A DNA stretch of 64,000 nucleotides from Rhyzopertha dominica (taxonomy: Eukaryota > Arthropoda > Insecta > Coleoptera > Bostrichidae), in assembly GCA_025024175.1 (NCBI GenBank), contig QCXZ01000064.1:57309325-57373324 (forward strand), read 5' to 3'. Position 1 is the first letter of the stretch, and every line of letters starts with the position of its first letter. Position numbers and translations under genes: made by a program. The notes beneath the pieces were generated by a model. It worked only from the letters and a program-made list of their open reading frames with translations, was not told the origin of the DNA and did no database searches. This document shows, piece by piece, positions 44,777 through 56,816 of the stretch.

Positions 44777-47700
44777 AGAACAGGAATTGGGAATAAAGTT
44801 TTTAGAAAAATATATAGAAACAGAAAAACTTGCTAAGTTTAAAAATTATGAGGTATGAGACGAACACAAAGAAGATGTGAAACTATTTAAGTTCTACAAA
44901 TATGTTAATAAATTGGCAAAAAACTTGACAAATCCAAATTTAGATCTTAGAACCCAACAATACCTTTGAAATATGAACCCCACCTACAAAAGCTCAGAAT
45001 ATTATTGCTACATTGGATAGTCTGTCAGAAAGCCTTAAAACACTTATCCAACTAAACTAAAAATAATAATCACAGTGCGACTATCAGTACAAGTTCCTTG
45101 ATAATGAAATTAAATTCTCCAGAAAGTTGTTCATGTAACACGACTGCAATTATGGCAACAATATTAAAAAAGGAAGGAGAAGAAAAAGTATGACATAGAG
45201 GAAGAGTAAAAATATGATGAATAGAAAGAGAATAAAACAGAAAAACGAAGAAGCACGAAAACTTAAGACTTTTGAGAAATTAGCAAAGAAAAGCCAAAAG
45301 GCTGCAAAAAAGAGCATAAGATGATGTATCTGGCGTGAGAATAACAATGAAGAAAACGAATACACACATGAGGAAAATTACTATGTGAAAAATAAAATAC
45401 TCTGTAATTTTACTCTGTAAAAATAAATATTGCAAATATATGTGCATTGTCAAAAACACTTCACGAAAAGATATTGAAGTTATGGAATGGTAGGTTATGA
45501 CTATTTTTAAGGAAAACGTTAAAGATATTAATATACTAATTAAATCCCAAATAATTGATGTCATCAACGCGCCTACAATAATTAAGTATACATTTGACTA
45601 TCCTTTACAAGTTGATGAATAATTTTACGTTATAGTTATGTTTATGTCTAGAATAGCTTGAAGTCGTTAGCATGCCAAAAGCTGATTATAACAAGCAATA
45701 TGCTTAATATTATTTAATGTAACGTACTGCTGTATTTAATTTTTTGTTACAAGTTCATTAATAACTTTACTCGAGAGTATTTTTTGTTGATTTGCTTTGA
45801 CTAAGCATTTTAAAGTGATTTTATAGTGATGTCTACTATTAGTGCCAATCAATGTCTATCGTTAGTAGATTTAGTTTTTGATGGCGTCATCTTTTAAAGT
45901 GTGAAGCATTAGTGCCTTAAAGTATATGTTAAATTGAAAAGAAACGACGTGTTTACAACAAATTCATAGTTTGCAACTACCGTTAGAAACTACATTACCT
46001 TCTTCAAACTTCACATACATAAAGGCTTGTAACTAATCAGATCTCACAGTGTTTAGTAATATTGTAATGTTTCACTGGTTGTTTGTAATGCATCGCTTAG
46101 AAGGTAATGTACATAGTTACTATTGCGAGAATTCTCTTTGATTCCTTTGTAACTTCAGCCTAATATTGTTGTTGATCGTTGTTAATGAACTTCAAACTAA
46201 GCTTCTCTACTCTAAAATTTAACATACGTAGGTGATTTTGCTATTTTAGATAGCAATATCAGCGTGTGGCTTCATTTTGAGAGAACATGAAGCAAATTTA
46301 AAGTGTTCAAGTAACATTTCCTTTAAATACAACAATAAACGCGAAATGATTTCTAATAATAAAGCAAGTGGAGTCCCGGAATAAACATTGCAAAAACATT
46401 ACGAAGCGGATTCTATTGAGCAAATCGAAAACTTTCAACATCGTTCACACCATCAAATTTAGTACCTCAAAATATCGCTTACCTACATTATTCAAATGTG
46501 GTCCAAACAGAGCGGGATTTGTTGTTTGTTCCTTTACCATTCCATACGTCACTAACACTCAAAAGTCAGTTTCGAAAACGCACACGAAAAGCACATCACG
46601 CACGCCTATCATGTACGATACTAACAAGTAAAACGCCAAATTCAAGATAGTTCACCTTTTGCCGCCTCTTCAGCAAAAAAAAGGCCAATTATAGTATCAC
46701 GGCACCGGTCTCCAAAGCAGACAAAAAACATCCAACGCGCAAAAAGTGGTGAAATGGATATAAACACGTACACGTGACCTTGATGCAGAATATTTGGTAC
46801 ATTTTTGTTTTGCGTTTAAAGTTAATATCTGTTTACGTACCTGAAGGATTGTTGCATACAGGGGCGAAACAAAAAGTCGTAATCCGATACAAAATGCGAT
46901 GTACCATTCTTGTCATCGTTTCTGCTTTCAGATGTAGTATGTTTTTAGTTTTATAGTTTGTCGCCATAAAAATTGTAAGTTNGAGACTCGGCATTTTTNT
47001 GTAACCTCTCGCTACAAATTGAAAAAGTTTGAAGGTGATTTGCCCATATGTTCAACTGCTAATTCCTTTGCAGCTACTGATGCTGTATTGTAACAAAATC
47101 AAATGTATTCGCGCTGGGGTATTCCTGTTTTAGAAAAACGTTTCCAATTGAAAATAAATAAGCTCATTATAAAATTAGTCACCACTGTCTTTGTCATAAC
47201 TATCTTTATTCCCCACTGGCTATGTATTTTACGTCAAATAGATATAGGCATGTAATTGATCTGCAGATGAATCGTTTGATGTATTTAACACGAACGATAG
47301 GTAGCAGAGCCCACTGCAATTTCAGCATTTCAGCACACTGCATTGCATGTAATTAACGCACGTGTTACGATACAAATGAAAATTCCCAGTGTAAAAGATA
47401 AAAGGCAATATACGAGTAATTTGCATATAAAAGAGTATTGCACGTCAAACAATTTTTTATATTGTGTATTGTATATTTACACCAGTCTGATAATAAACAC
47501 AACAGATTTTACTATTACAATATGTTATCATCATGGTATCTAAATTTAGGTAATAGTGTTTGCTTTTAATCTTTATTTTCGCAAAACAGCTTTGTTCTGG
47601 ATTGTATATATTTCTTCATGAAACTATACTCACATAAGAATAACCTATATATAACTGAATACACCCAAAACAAGTTAGTTTACATTACCATAACTAAGGA

Positions 47701-48451
47701 GACAAAAATTTTTAAAGATAAAATATAACGTGAGTCCCTCTGAAGCGATTTCAATTAGCTACATGTTGTCGAAAAAGAAATGCTTATGGGTTCTGTGAAA
47801 CAAAGATAATTTGGAAATATTTTATGAAACTGGACAAATAAATTTAAGTTAGCATCAATTTTTTCTCAGATTGAAGAAGGTGCTGTATTGCCTAGGATTA
47901 ACGGAAATGTGGACTATGAAATGAAATTCAATTCTAAACGAAACGAGTAAGTAGTAAAACAGCTGAAATGGGATGTATGAGTCACTACCAACTATTAGAG
48001 GATTAACTTCAAAATTAATTAGAACTTTTATTTTAAAATATTAAAATTTGTTTACCGAATTTAAATCAAACATCTCAATGGGTAAGAATAGTAGATTATT
48101 TTACAAGTAAAATATAGTGATGGTTTCCTAATGAGTGAAACACTAGCGCAGCGAGTGGATCAAGTTTTCACGAGCCAAAAAACCCACTTTTCTTACGCGC
48201 GAAACACGTATTATTTACGCGTAAATCGCAAAATTTACAGTAATTTTAAAATTAAATTAAGGATTTGGATGGCAATGCCATCTATTACTGACACTGGCAT
48301 GATGACAAAGCCACTTAGCTGCCATTATGGAATCTACTTCCTAAAAGAAGTGACTTGTAGTCTGACAAATTGGCAACACCTGTATACTTCAGTTTGACAG
48401 CAGGCCCCCACGGCACTTTTTGCAAGCGGGTAAGAACCCACATACATAAAA
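44777..48451. other. AT-rich stretch, no gene recognised
   Basis: 45060-45400 is a purine-rich run that translates on the plus strand to broken Lys/Glu-rich helices; the hydrophobic minus-strand frames there are its complement. The remaining frames, including those at 46368-46631 and 48131-48397, have no known motif. Two N bases lie near 46982 and 46999. Confidence 0.45.
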
Positions 48452-48538
48452 ATGCATGTCTATGCTGTGCTGTCTGCACCGCAACCAACTGCAGATAAAT
48501 CTATTTCGTTATAATGACAGCACAGCATAGACATGCAT
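48452..48538. repeat. Perfect 23-bp inverted repeat (hairpin)
   Basis: The arms 48452-48474 and 48516-48538 match exactly in reverse complement (core catgtctatgctgtgctgtc) around a 41-base loop. Each outer end carries atgcat. It lies about 350 bp upstream of the Crypton recombinase fragment. Whether it belongs to that element is unknown. Confidence 0.75.
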
Positions 48539-48887
48539 GTTTTTAATAAATTGTTTTTCCTGTTCTCAAAGTAATCTGTGTCAAGTTTGTGTCGACATAG
48601 AAACAAAACATCACAATAGTAAAAATATTATAAGACGAAGTTGTGTATTTAGTATCAGCAGCAGAGTCAAGTTTGCTACCTACAAAGTCTATAGCAACGT
48701 ACGAGAAAGTTTACCAACAGTTTTGTCTCTGGGGAAATGAAAAAAAATATGCAAGGAGCAAATGAAAACATTGCGTACTTTTGTGAAAAGGTTTGTTTCG
48801 TTTATGAAATTTATTACAAGAACTAATTTTAAATATTCTTACAGGTGAAAACTCTTAAAGCTTTAACACTCTGTCTGTCTGTGTATT

Positions 48888-49564
48888 CAATAGCACTATA
48901 CAGTAAAACGAAAACGTGGACATTTCTGCTTATAAAAAATTGCTGGCATATCTTAAACGTCAAAATGACGTTTATGTCGCAAAAAAAAACAAAAATGTTA
49001 TCAATGGACAATGTGAAGAATTTCATTAATAATGCTCCCGATAACAATTTTCTACTTATGAAGGTTGTGACAATAATTGCATTACACGGAAAGAATTAAG
49101 ACTTGAAGCTGAGACCCAAACGTGTGGACCACCCTTTATACATATATTATAAACAGGGCTAATGCACAGTGCAACCAATTAGTCTAAACACTTTCTACAA
49201 TATATTGAGGAAAATTGCCGCGTTCTTAGGTCTACTGGAGCCCAACAGTTTCACAGGACATTGTTTCCGCAGAACTTCAGCGACTTTTCTGGCCGACAGT
49301 GGAGCCGACATTCAAGTTTTAAAGAGAGACGGTGGTTGGCGTAGCAGTGGAGTTGCAGAAGCTTATGTGGAAGACAGTATAGAAAATAAAGTAAAAATTT
49401 CAAAACGAATTTTTACTAATTCAACTAAGCAGCAGCCCTTAATCATCTCTGCACCATCAACATCGACAGTATCCGAAACATTAAGTTTTCTGAGTCACTT
49501 TGCACATCTGTTAGTGTTTAATAATTTGAGCAACTGTAGACTTAAAATTTATCCTAATGAATGA
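48888..49564 (+). pseudogene. Crypton-type tyrosine recombinase, fossil
   Basis: The core-binding part starts at NENVDISAYKKLLAYLKRQN (about 48910). A one-base shift in an A run leads to MDNVKNFINNAPDNNFLLMK. After a break that removes the region around the first catalytic Arg, the frame restarts near 49155 with CTVQPISLNTFYNILRKI. It then reads GHCFRRTSATFLADSGAD (catalytic His-x-x-Arg) and VLKRDGGWRSSGVAEAYVED with the nucleophile Tyr in AYVED. Related insect proteins have LKRHGGW where this copy has LKRDGGW, so an active-site His is replaced by Asp. The frame ends at 49562-49564. Cryptons move by tyrosine-recombinase chemistry without terminal inverted repeats. DIRS was considered, but no RT is nearby. 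Confidence 0.8.
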
Positions 49565-50697
49565 ATGAAAACAAGAATAGCGTTGCTAACAAGGAAAGTC
49601 CCACTTTTCTTAACTATTTTGTGTTAAACAATATTGTCCATTTCTGTCAAATAGACGACAATATCATTACACAAAGGGGATATTTCCAATGAAGGAGACC
49701 GATGTGTGTTAGCCACATGTAGTTAACAACAACCACTGAATGGGGTGGAGTAAAAATATTGGATACAAAAATTAACACCAATAAAGGTTAATCTTGGAAA
49801 TGTACCACATCAACAAAATTACAATTACAAACAATTAAGTAATATGTACACCTATTTGTTTTGACAGGAAATGACATGAGAAACAAAATTAATTANCATT
49901 ATTTGGCGCANGTCNTTTATGGTTGAAAACTTATGTTCGTAAAGTACACTTGCACATATTTGATTATTTAAATCTAACCTCAAATTTCTGTAAGTATAAG
50001 GTTCCGTATAGTTTTTTTTGTATGAATTAAATGTTAATTGTACATGCTACGACGAATTTAAATAAATTCTACAGCTCAGCCTAAAATAAAAAAATACTCT
50101 TTGTGTATAGCTTTACAGGTCGACATACCTTGAATTACTTGGACTTAAACATAGGTACTTCGACGGTTATAGCCCCCAGCTTATTCATTAGATATATAAG
50201 TATACATATTAAGCAGTGGATATTATATTTTTATGTATGTTCAATGCAAAATTGTCAAATTCATATTAATAACAAACACTCTTGTTAATAGCAGTACGTC
50301 ACTCATCTAATATATATCCAGTTATGATACCTACGGATATTATGTGGATAATAGTGTTATTGAGCCTATATCCATGTGCTGTACGGGTTAACTCCGCAAA
50401 ATTTTTGAACATGGCTCCGCAAAAGTAATAATATTCAACAGTTCATTACTTAAAACATTGATGGCCCGAAGCAATCTCATTAAAACAGCAATGTTATCAC
50501 TGTGCTACAAAACTATTCTTTAAAATTAAGGATATCTCCTGAAATGTTATGATTTACAAGTAATGAGTGAATAATCAGACACGCTATGTCACACTGACAG
50601 TTAATAGTGACATATTCAACCAAACTTACTTCACGTCATCACATCAGACTTTTTCATCTACATAATTATGCGGTTATGTGACAACTAAATCTCTTAC
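49565..50697. other. Non-coding stretch, probably intron of the kinase gene
   Basis: AT-rich sequence downstream, in minus-strand sense, of the kinase exon donor. No second kinase exon was recognised here. N bases cluster at 49896-49914. Confidence 0.5.
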
Positions 50698-50820
50698 CTT
50701 TACATTCAAAGCGCTGTGTACGGCCTCCTCGACCTTAGCAAAGTTNCCCTTCCCCAGCCGCTTCCCCGTAAATCTGTAGTTACCCACGGTAATGGGTTTC
50801 CGTCCTCCACCTTGAGTCAT
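50698..50820 (-). CDS. First coding exon of an AMPK-related Ser/Thr protein kinase
   Basis: The minus-strand ATG at 50818-50820 opens 41 codons, beginning MTQGGGRKPITVGNYRFTG. The glycine-rich ATP loop follows, GKRLGKGNFAKV (GxGxxxxV, residues 23-30), and the exon ends ALNVK. The next exon should begin with the V-A-I-K strand carrying the ATP-binding Lys. The exon ends in phase 0 at 50698, directly followed by a canonical donor gtaagag. An in-frame TAA two codons before the ATG fixes the start. The IxVGNYxxxxxLGKGNFAKV pattern is that of the CAMK/AMPK-related group (SIK, MARK, NIM1, HUNK-like); the exact member cannot be decided from 41 residues. The N at 50746 is a third codon position of Gly25 and is silent. 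No other exon was found in the window. Confidence 0.8.
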
Positions 50821-51100
50821 GTCTTACACGAACACTTTCTTACACATGTTCGATCACTAACGCGAATTTTATGCTAATCCGACACCACTTTCAACGGAAA
50901 ACCGAACACAAACACATTTCACACATGAAATAACTTCATCATAAAACGTAACGTATACCGACCACCCTTGTTTTTCAGTATGACAGCGGGGAAACATATG
51001 AAGCATTATATGAGCGTGGCTGTTTGCCACGGCTACGCGATTGGACTCCCATTCCGGGAAGCGAAAACAATATGCCGATAAGTTAGGAAGCGGTTGACTT
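50821..51100 (-). promoter_or_regulatory. 5' UTR and promoter-proximal region of the kinase gene
   Basis: Upstream of the kinase ATG on the minus strand the sequence is less AT-rich, has stops in all frames and contains no clear intron. A GC-richer block lies at 50995-51065. The transcription start cannot be placed from sequence alone, so this is a positional inference. Confidence 0.35.
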
Positions 51101-52430
51101 TACTATAAAATCTGCGACCTGTAAATAAATGATCACACCTTCGTTTTAGTAAACCAAAATTTGGGCCCCATTTCAATACGTTCCCTAAAATACGGTTTCG
51201 GATTTAGGGCAGCTGCCCCTGTATAGCATATCGCTCCCTATGATGTAGCTTGTTACATAACCTACCCAGGCCATATATTTCATTTTAGAAAGCTAATAAT
51301 AATATGAGTAAATTACTTTATAAATGTGATCGTCTAGTTCTTTAGTGGGAACCAAAAAAAAATACGTTGTGTTTAAATTAGTTCGATATGAAGCTCTGTA
51401 ATGGAAAGGTAAACAAGAACACATAATTCGGTGTAACATATATATCGTATATTTTGCACCGAAAAACTGCGGAGTGCTACAATAGACTGGAGAAAAACCG
51501 CAGGAAAAGCTCCAGTCTGTACATAGTAAATATATGTGATATTTAACTATAAAAAACATGTTTGTATGGTAGCAAATCAGGCTAGACCTGAATTTACTTA
51601 AATATCGCATATTGCGTCATAAATCGTTGGAGGAGGCTTCTCAAAAGGGCCAGGTATGTAGCAGGGACCTGTATGTGCCTAAGAAACAAACAAAATTGTT
51701 TAATTACTGGTCAGTGGTAGAACCACATTGACCAGTAATAATTGTTGTCGCTGTGGAGAAATTGTATAATTAAGCTGTAAGCAAATTATCAGAAACAAGT
51801 GACGAGACAGGGATTTAAGTAAACAATACATCACAGGGCAAATAAGGGAAAATATCAAAACAGTATAAAAGCACAAACAAAACAAGACAGGTATATACAC
51901 ATACACATAATACATGGGGGAAACATATACAATGAAGACAGCCTTGTATGACTTATTCAGCATGGTTCTCGAAGGCAATAGCCTAGAGCTAAAATCCCAT
52001 ATCCTGCAGTAAATGGTGCCTCGCCATTTTGGTACGTGGAGACGCTATGCTCACAACGCCCAGCCTAGAGTTCGAAGGAGGACACCACTACTGTCTCTCA
52101 GGTGAAGCCTTTCGGGCTTCGAGAGTACCCACGCTGTAGGATATCCTTGGTAGCCTAACAGCCTTTGATCTCTGCTAAAGGCATTCCCAACGAGAAGTCA
52201 CACCAAATAAAGCCTGCAGTGGCCCAATGAAACGAGTAAATGTCGTGGTGTTGATATATGTAGAAATAAAGGGTTAAGAAATGCACAAAACAACAATAAT
52301 GGTAACGTAAATGCAATTTCGTGAAGGGTTTCAAAACAGAATGCGTCAATTCGTTATAATAAGCAAAAGGGAAGTTGAAAAGAACGTACGTAGTTAAGTT
52401 ATGAGCCTCCGGCATAACGTAACAAGAGAT
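51101..52430. other. Non-coding stretch leading into a GC-rich region
   Basis: A short hairpin lies at 51703-51738: ttactggtca pairs with tgaccagtaa, with a further gtgg/ccac inside. 52010-52200 is GC-richer and may be part of the same unit as the minisatellite that follows. No coding frame was recognised. Confidence 0.4.
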
Positions 52431-52439
52431 ATCTATGCA

Positions 52440-52713
52440 GCACACAATTTTACCTAGAGGATCGTCTCCCGGCTGCGATCTAGCAAGCGCCGTGCGGAAG
52501 GGTCGACCTCGCCGGCCTGTATTTCGTGTAGTGGCCTTCAGGTCTGCTCTGGCCGGGTTATCGCAGCAGGTGGTCTCCGAGAGCGGATCTCGCCCTGTCG
52601 GTGCGATGGCGGTTCGAGTAGTGTCTCCCCCGGGCGTACACAGCTCGTTGTCGCAGAGTTGGTGCCGGTGGTTCTTAGCCGTGCGCAGTTACGCACGTTT
52701 GCTCCCCCTGCCA
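52440..52713. other. GC-rich flank of the minisatellite
   Basis: The most GC-rich stretch of the window. Both strands have open frames (for example 52435-52758 plus and 52538-52747 minus) because stop codons are rare in such DNA; neither shows a known domain. The sharp change of composition suggests inserted DNA, possibly part of an LTR-type or other mobile element. Confidence 0.45.
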
Positions 52714-53705
52714 CGATTAGCACTTCCTCAGGGGTCACCTCTTCCACAAGGGAACTAGCGTCACGATGAGGGTTACTAAGGAGTCACTTCGCCCAGGAGA
52801 CGAGCTTAGCGTAACGATTAGCGCTTCCTCAGGGGTCACCTCTTCCACAAGGGAATTAGCGTCACGATGAGGGTTACTAAGGGGTCACTTTGCCCAGGAG
52901 ACGAGCTTAGCGTCACGATTAGCACTTCCTCAGGGGTCACCTCTTCCACAAGGGAATTAGCGTCACGATGAGGGTTACTAAGGGGTCACATCGCCCAGGA
53001 GACAAGCTTAGCGTCACGATTAACACTTCCTCAGGGGTCACCTCTTCCACAAGGGAATTAGCGTCGCGATGAGGGTTACTAAGCGGTCACTTCGCCCAGG
53101 AGATGAGCTTGGCGTCACGATTAGCACTTCCTCGGAGGTCAACTCTTCCACAAGGGAATTAGCGTCACGATGAGGGTTACTAAGGGGTCACTTCGCTCAG
53201 AAGGAAGGCTCGGCGTTACGATTAGCACTGCCTCAGGGGTGACCTCTTCCACAAGGGAATTAGCGTCACGATGAGGGTTACTAAGGGGTCACTTCGCCCA
53301 GGAAAAGAGCTTGGCGTCACGATTAGCACTTCCTCAGGGGTCACCTCTTCCACAAGGGAATTAGCGTCACGATGAGGGTTACTAAGGGGTCACTTCGCCC
53401 AGGAGCCGAGCTTAGCGTCACGATTAACACTTCCTCAGGGGTCATCTTTTCCACAAGGGAATTAGCGTCACGGTGAGGGTTACTAAGCGGTCACTTCGCC
53501 CAGGAGATGAGCTTGGCGTCACGATTAGCACTTCTTCGGGGGTCACCTCTTCCACAAGGGAATTAGCGTCATGATGAGGGTTACTAAGGGGTCACTTCGC
53601 TCAGAAGGAAGGCTCGGCGTCACGATTAGCACTTCCTCAGTGGTCACCTCTTCCACAAGGGAATTAGCGTCACGATGAGGGTTACTAAGGGGTCAGTTTG
53701 CCTTT
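52714..53705. repeat. Minisatellite, ten copies of an exact 101-bp unit
   Basis: The word cgatta starts a new copy at 52714, 52815, 52916, 53017, 53118, 53219, 53320, 53421, 53522 and 53623, always 101 bp apart with no indel. Each copy contains cttcctcaggggtcacc-type, aagggaattagcgtcacg and gagggttactaagg blocks. The last copy is diverged at its end (agtttgcctttagg). Variant markers show a higher-order repeat of four units: copies 4, 5 and 6 share aacacttcc/actaagcgg, gatgagcttgg and gaaggaaggctcgg, in the same order as copies 8, 9 and 10. The unit is not a multiple of three and has no conserved frame. Confidence 0.95.
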
Positions 53706-53830
53706 AGGAGGAGAGAACTGAATGGCACCTGAAAGAGATCTCAAGTGAACTCACGGCCTCAGTGCCAACGTTTTTATACGTTTAATTTAATGCGGATTGG
53801 TGGTGTTTGGCCAGCTGGCGCACAATGCTG

Positions 53831-54677
53831 AAGTTGAAACTAAAAAGCGCATCGGTCAATTAATTAATTAATCTTTAATATGTGCGAATTCCAAATCATA
53901 AAACGTGGTTCTATTAGTAGATGCTTAAGGCAAAATTTATATTTCTTTATTACTTAATTAGACATTGTTTCGTCTTCGTGAATAGGAATAGTTTTTTTTG
54001 TATATATTTTTGCGCCTCCATGTCGCTCTGGTCTGCCAATCCAGGGTAAAGGGCAACATGTGGACGAAAACGACCACCCCTAGTATAGTTCTAGACATAG
54101 ATATAGTTGGTTATAGACAATAGCAGTGACCGGTCCATCGTCAAGGTAAGTCCAGTAGTAATTGGAGGTCGCATTTAGATAGTTCGCGATCATTTGTAAA
54201 TTTTTTGATTGTTTTTGATTAACCCCATTTGTACCGCAGCAGTTTCGGCACTCGGTCGGTACTGCATTTGATTACGGCACAAATAAAACAATAACAGACA
54301 TTACTATAAATTATGTGGATCACGGATCTTTATTCGTCCAAATAAAAAGTATCAACTCATCTTTTATTAAACGTGATGGAGATGCAGCTGAATGCGCTAG
54401 ATGTTGCCTAACTGATATCAAGAATTGAATTTGAAAGAAACGAGCTTTTGAAGATCAGTATATATAAAAACATAAAAAACTTTGGTTTTCGCAGAAGATG
54501 TTTTCAGTCACCTTGCAGAAAATCAACGAAGATGAAGATTGTTCACGGAATAAACACTTCGTTGATTACTTAGGTACATAATCCGATAAAGGCACATTTT
54601 TATTTATGTTGAATTATTCACTAAGGGAAATTCCTGCTTTGCCCACCCCCTTAGACCAAAAGCTGGGTACGCCCATG
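53831..54677. repeat. Diverged repeat, copy A, ending in a hAT-like terminus
   Basis: Shares with copy B (56817-57327) the blocks aagttgaaact, cctattagtagaa-like, tggatcacggatctttattc, gaagatgtttt and, at the end, ttagaccaaaagctgggtac plus gcccatg. Copy A carries about 330 bp extra at 53960-54300. Read inversely, the end begins catgggcgtacccag, similar to the CAGGGGCGTAGCCAG termini of many hAT elements. No left terminus or coding sequence was found. Confidence 0.6.
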
Positions 54678-56816
54678 CTTGTGCAACTATATTTCCTATT
54701 TTTATATCCCGTAGGCATGAAAGCACGTCTCCATCATGTATTTTTAGAGTTGCTCTACAGATGCCGCTCACAGTACAATTTTCATGCTAAATAAATATTT
54801 ACGCTGACTGGTTCCAGCAATTCACATCTGCGATCTGCGTTTACTAAGCATTAATGATTATTTACAGTTTTGCTGTGAATTTTATTTATTAGGTACGTGA
54901 AAGCAACTTATTCTTAAATACCACACGATATGTAACAAAAAGATATACGCATTTTCATTCCAAAAATCAGCGAAAAGTTGTTTATAGAAACAATATTTCC
55001 AAACTCACTATACTACTGCAGAGGTTCAGATTTAAACTTAAAAAGTTGATAGAGCCACAAAACAGTAACTAGTCATTTTAATTACTACTAAGTGCCATTA
55101 CTTAACTTCCAGAGCCATGTGGTATTTACGGCATTGTGGTTTGCAGTTCAGTTTGCAGCGGAAAGTTGGATCCGAGTCAGATTGTAAAATAGGTGGCCAT
55201 GGCATTGTCATGCACACATCTGGTGCTTGTTATTTGGCCTTCGAACGCTGAATACGAGTTCCTGCCAAAACAAACATCTAGCCTCACGGTCCTCCGGAAT
55301 TATCAAGCATATGTATATATTGCAATCATTGCTTGGTCAAGAGCGCTTTCAACTTTTTTGACAAAGTCTTAATAAACCGTGTTACGAAACGCGGTGGCAT
55401 CCAAGAGATCTGGTAAGATCTATTAAAACTTTAATGTCTCCGATGACAGCTTTACGCTGAGAATTCGAGGATTTCGAGGCAATTAATTTTATATATAGCT
55501 CCAGCTAAATGGTCCAAATAATTTCTTACGTAATATTTTCTCGGTATATGTTATAATACATGCGAGCAATAATAATTTCTGAATTACTATTTATCTTGAT
55601 AAAAACTTGATAAAGAATATAAACAATGTCATATTTTATTTAAAAACAAAACAGTACAAAATAAAGAGAAAAATCCTGACTGTGTATGCTTGAAGTTTGA
55701 TAATTCCAAAGGCAAATAATGGATGTTAGAAGTATCATTGTTTAAAATATTGAGCAAAAGGTGCGTTTTTTTTTTAATTTTCGCAAAAGGTACCATTGAT
55801 AAATTCACGTAAATGAAAATGACTTTTTTCTAGAGCTTACTACATATGAAAGTGATACTTCTAAACTTCAGAAATCTATAGTTGAACTTGTTATTATAAA
55901 AACTACTTCACAAACAGTAATTTGCAGTGTGACAGCCCCTTTAAAATTGAAAGCTGTTAACGTAAAGGTTGTCAAGAATAAAAAATTATCTATTCTTTGG
56001 AGCTGCCCTCGTGCCCTCCCCCTGGACCTGGGTTGCCAACTCTGGGCCCTTCCAATTTCCCATACATTTAGCTGGTTAATTATTTGTGTATATCTACAAA
56101 TCGTTTTATTTACAAAACTGTAAATACAGTAAAATTTATGGGCAAGTGTATTTCACAATTTTCATCCAGAACTCATATTTCATCTTTGCAAATGACTTTC
56201 TCTAATAAGTCGTTGTCAAATGGTTGCCAGGCTTAATCGGTGCCATGTCCGTATTGAAGCTGTAACTGCAACATTCTTGACGTTACGAATCGTTGTCTTA
56301 GGCTGGATATAGCTTTAAAAGACTATCTTGGTCAGGATGAGTCATAACACGATTTCTGCTTAGTTTAGCTCTTCTACCTTTTCCTATAAAGATTGTTCAG
56401 CTAACTACTATTATTGGAATCACATCAGAATCTGCCATATATTCGGTAATAACTCTAACTTTTGCACCAAATTTCTAAATTCACATTATATTTTAACAAT
56501 TAATCCAAAAAACCAAACAAAAAAATTAAAAATCCATTTGAACTCACATTTATGAAAGTCAATTTATTTAATATAAGTTTTAGGAATCCAGTAAAAGCAT
56601 GATCAGCACGAATTAAAACCCGATGTGTTGTTAAAGATGCAATTAAATATATTTCGTTTATTTAAATGAAGCTTAATTTGGTTAAAATATTAAGTAGTCG
56701 GTTAATTTTAGCTTGACGCATAATGCCGAGGCTTTTGTCAGGTTTAATAATGTTAGTTATCCTTTCTCTGGGGAGTAAAAGTTACTAGAATTGTATCTTT
56801 AGCTTCTGGTGTGGGA
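54678..56816. other. Non-coding stretch
   Basis: No gene was recognised. 55100-55450 has a more even composition. The short plus-strand frame at 55929-56123 contains low-complexity coding and is not convincing. Confidence 0.45.

Noticed and set aside
45150..45567. Hydrophobic minus-strand ORFs resembling membrane proteins
   Set aside because: They are the complement of a purine-rich run; the Phe/Leu/Ile richness is a composition effect.
48888..49564. DIRS-type retrotransposon
   Set aside because: The recombinase motifs fit, but no RT/RNase H is nearby and the sequence style matches Crypton.
52435..52758. Plus- and minus-strand ORFs in the GC-rich block
   Set aside because: Stop codons are rare in GC-rich DNA. 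Neither frame shows a domain, and the plus frame runs into the minisatellite.
52714..53705. CRISPR-like array
   Set aside because: Units are contiguous 101-bp copies with no variable spacers, in eukaryotic DNA; it is a minisatellite.
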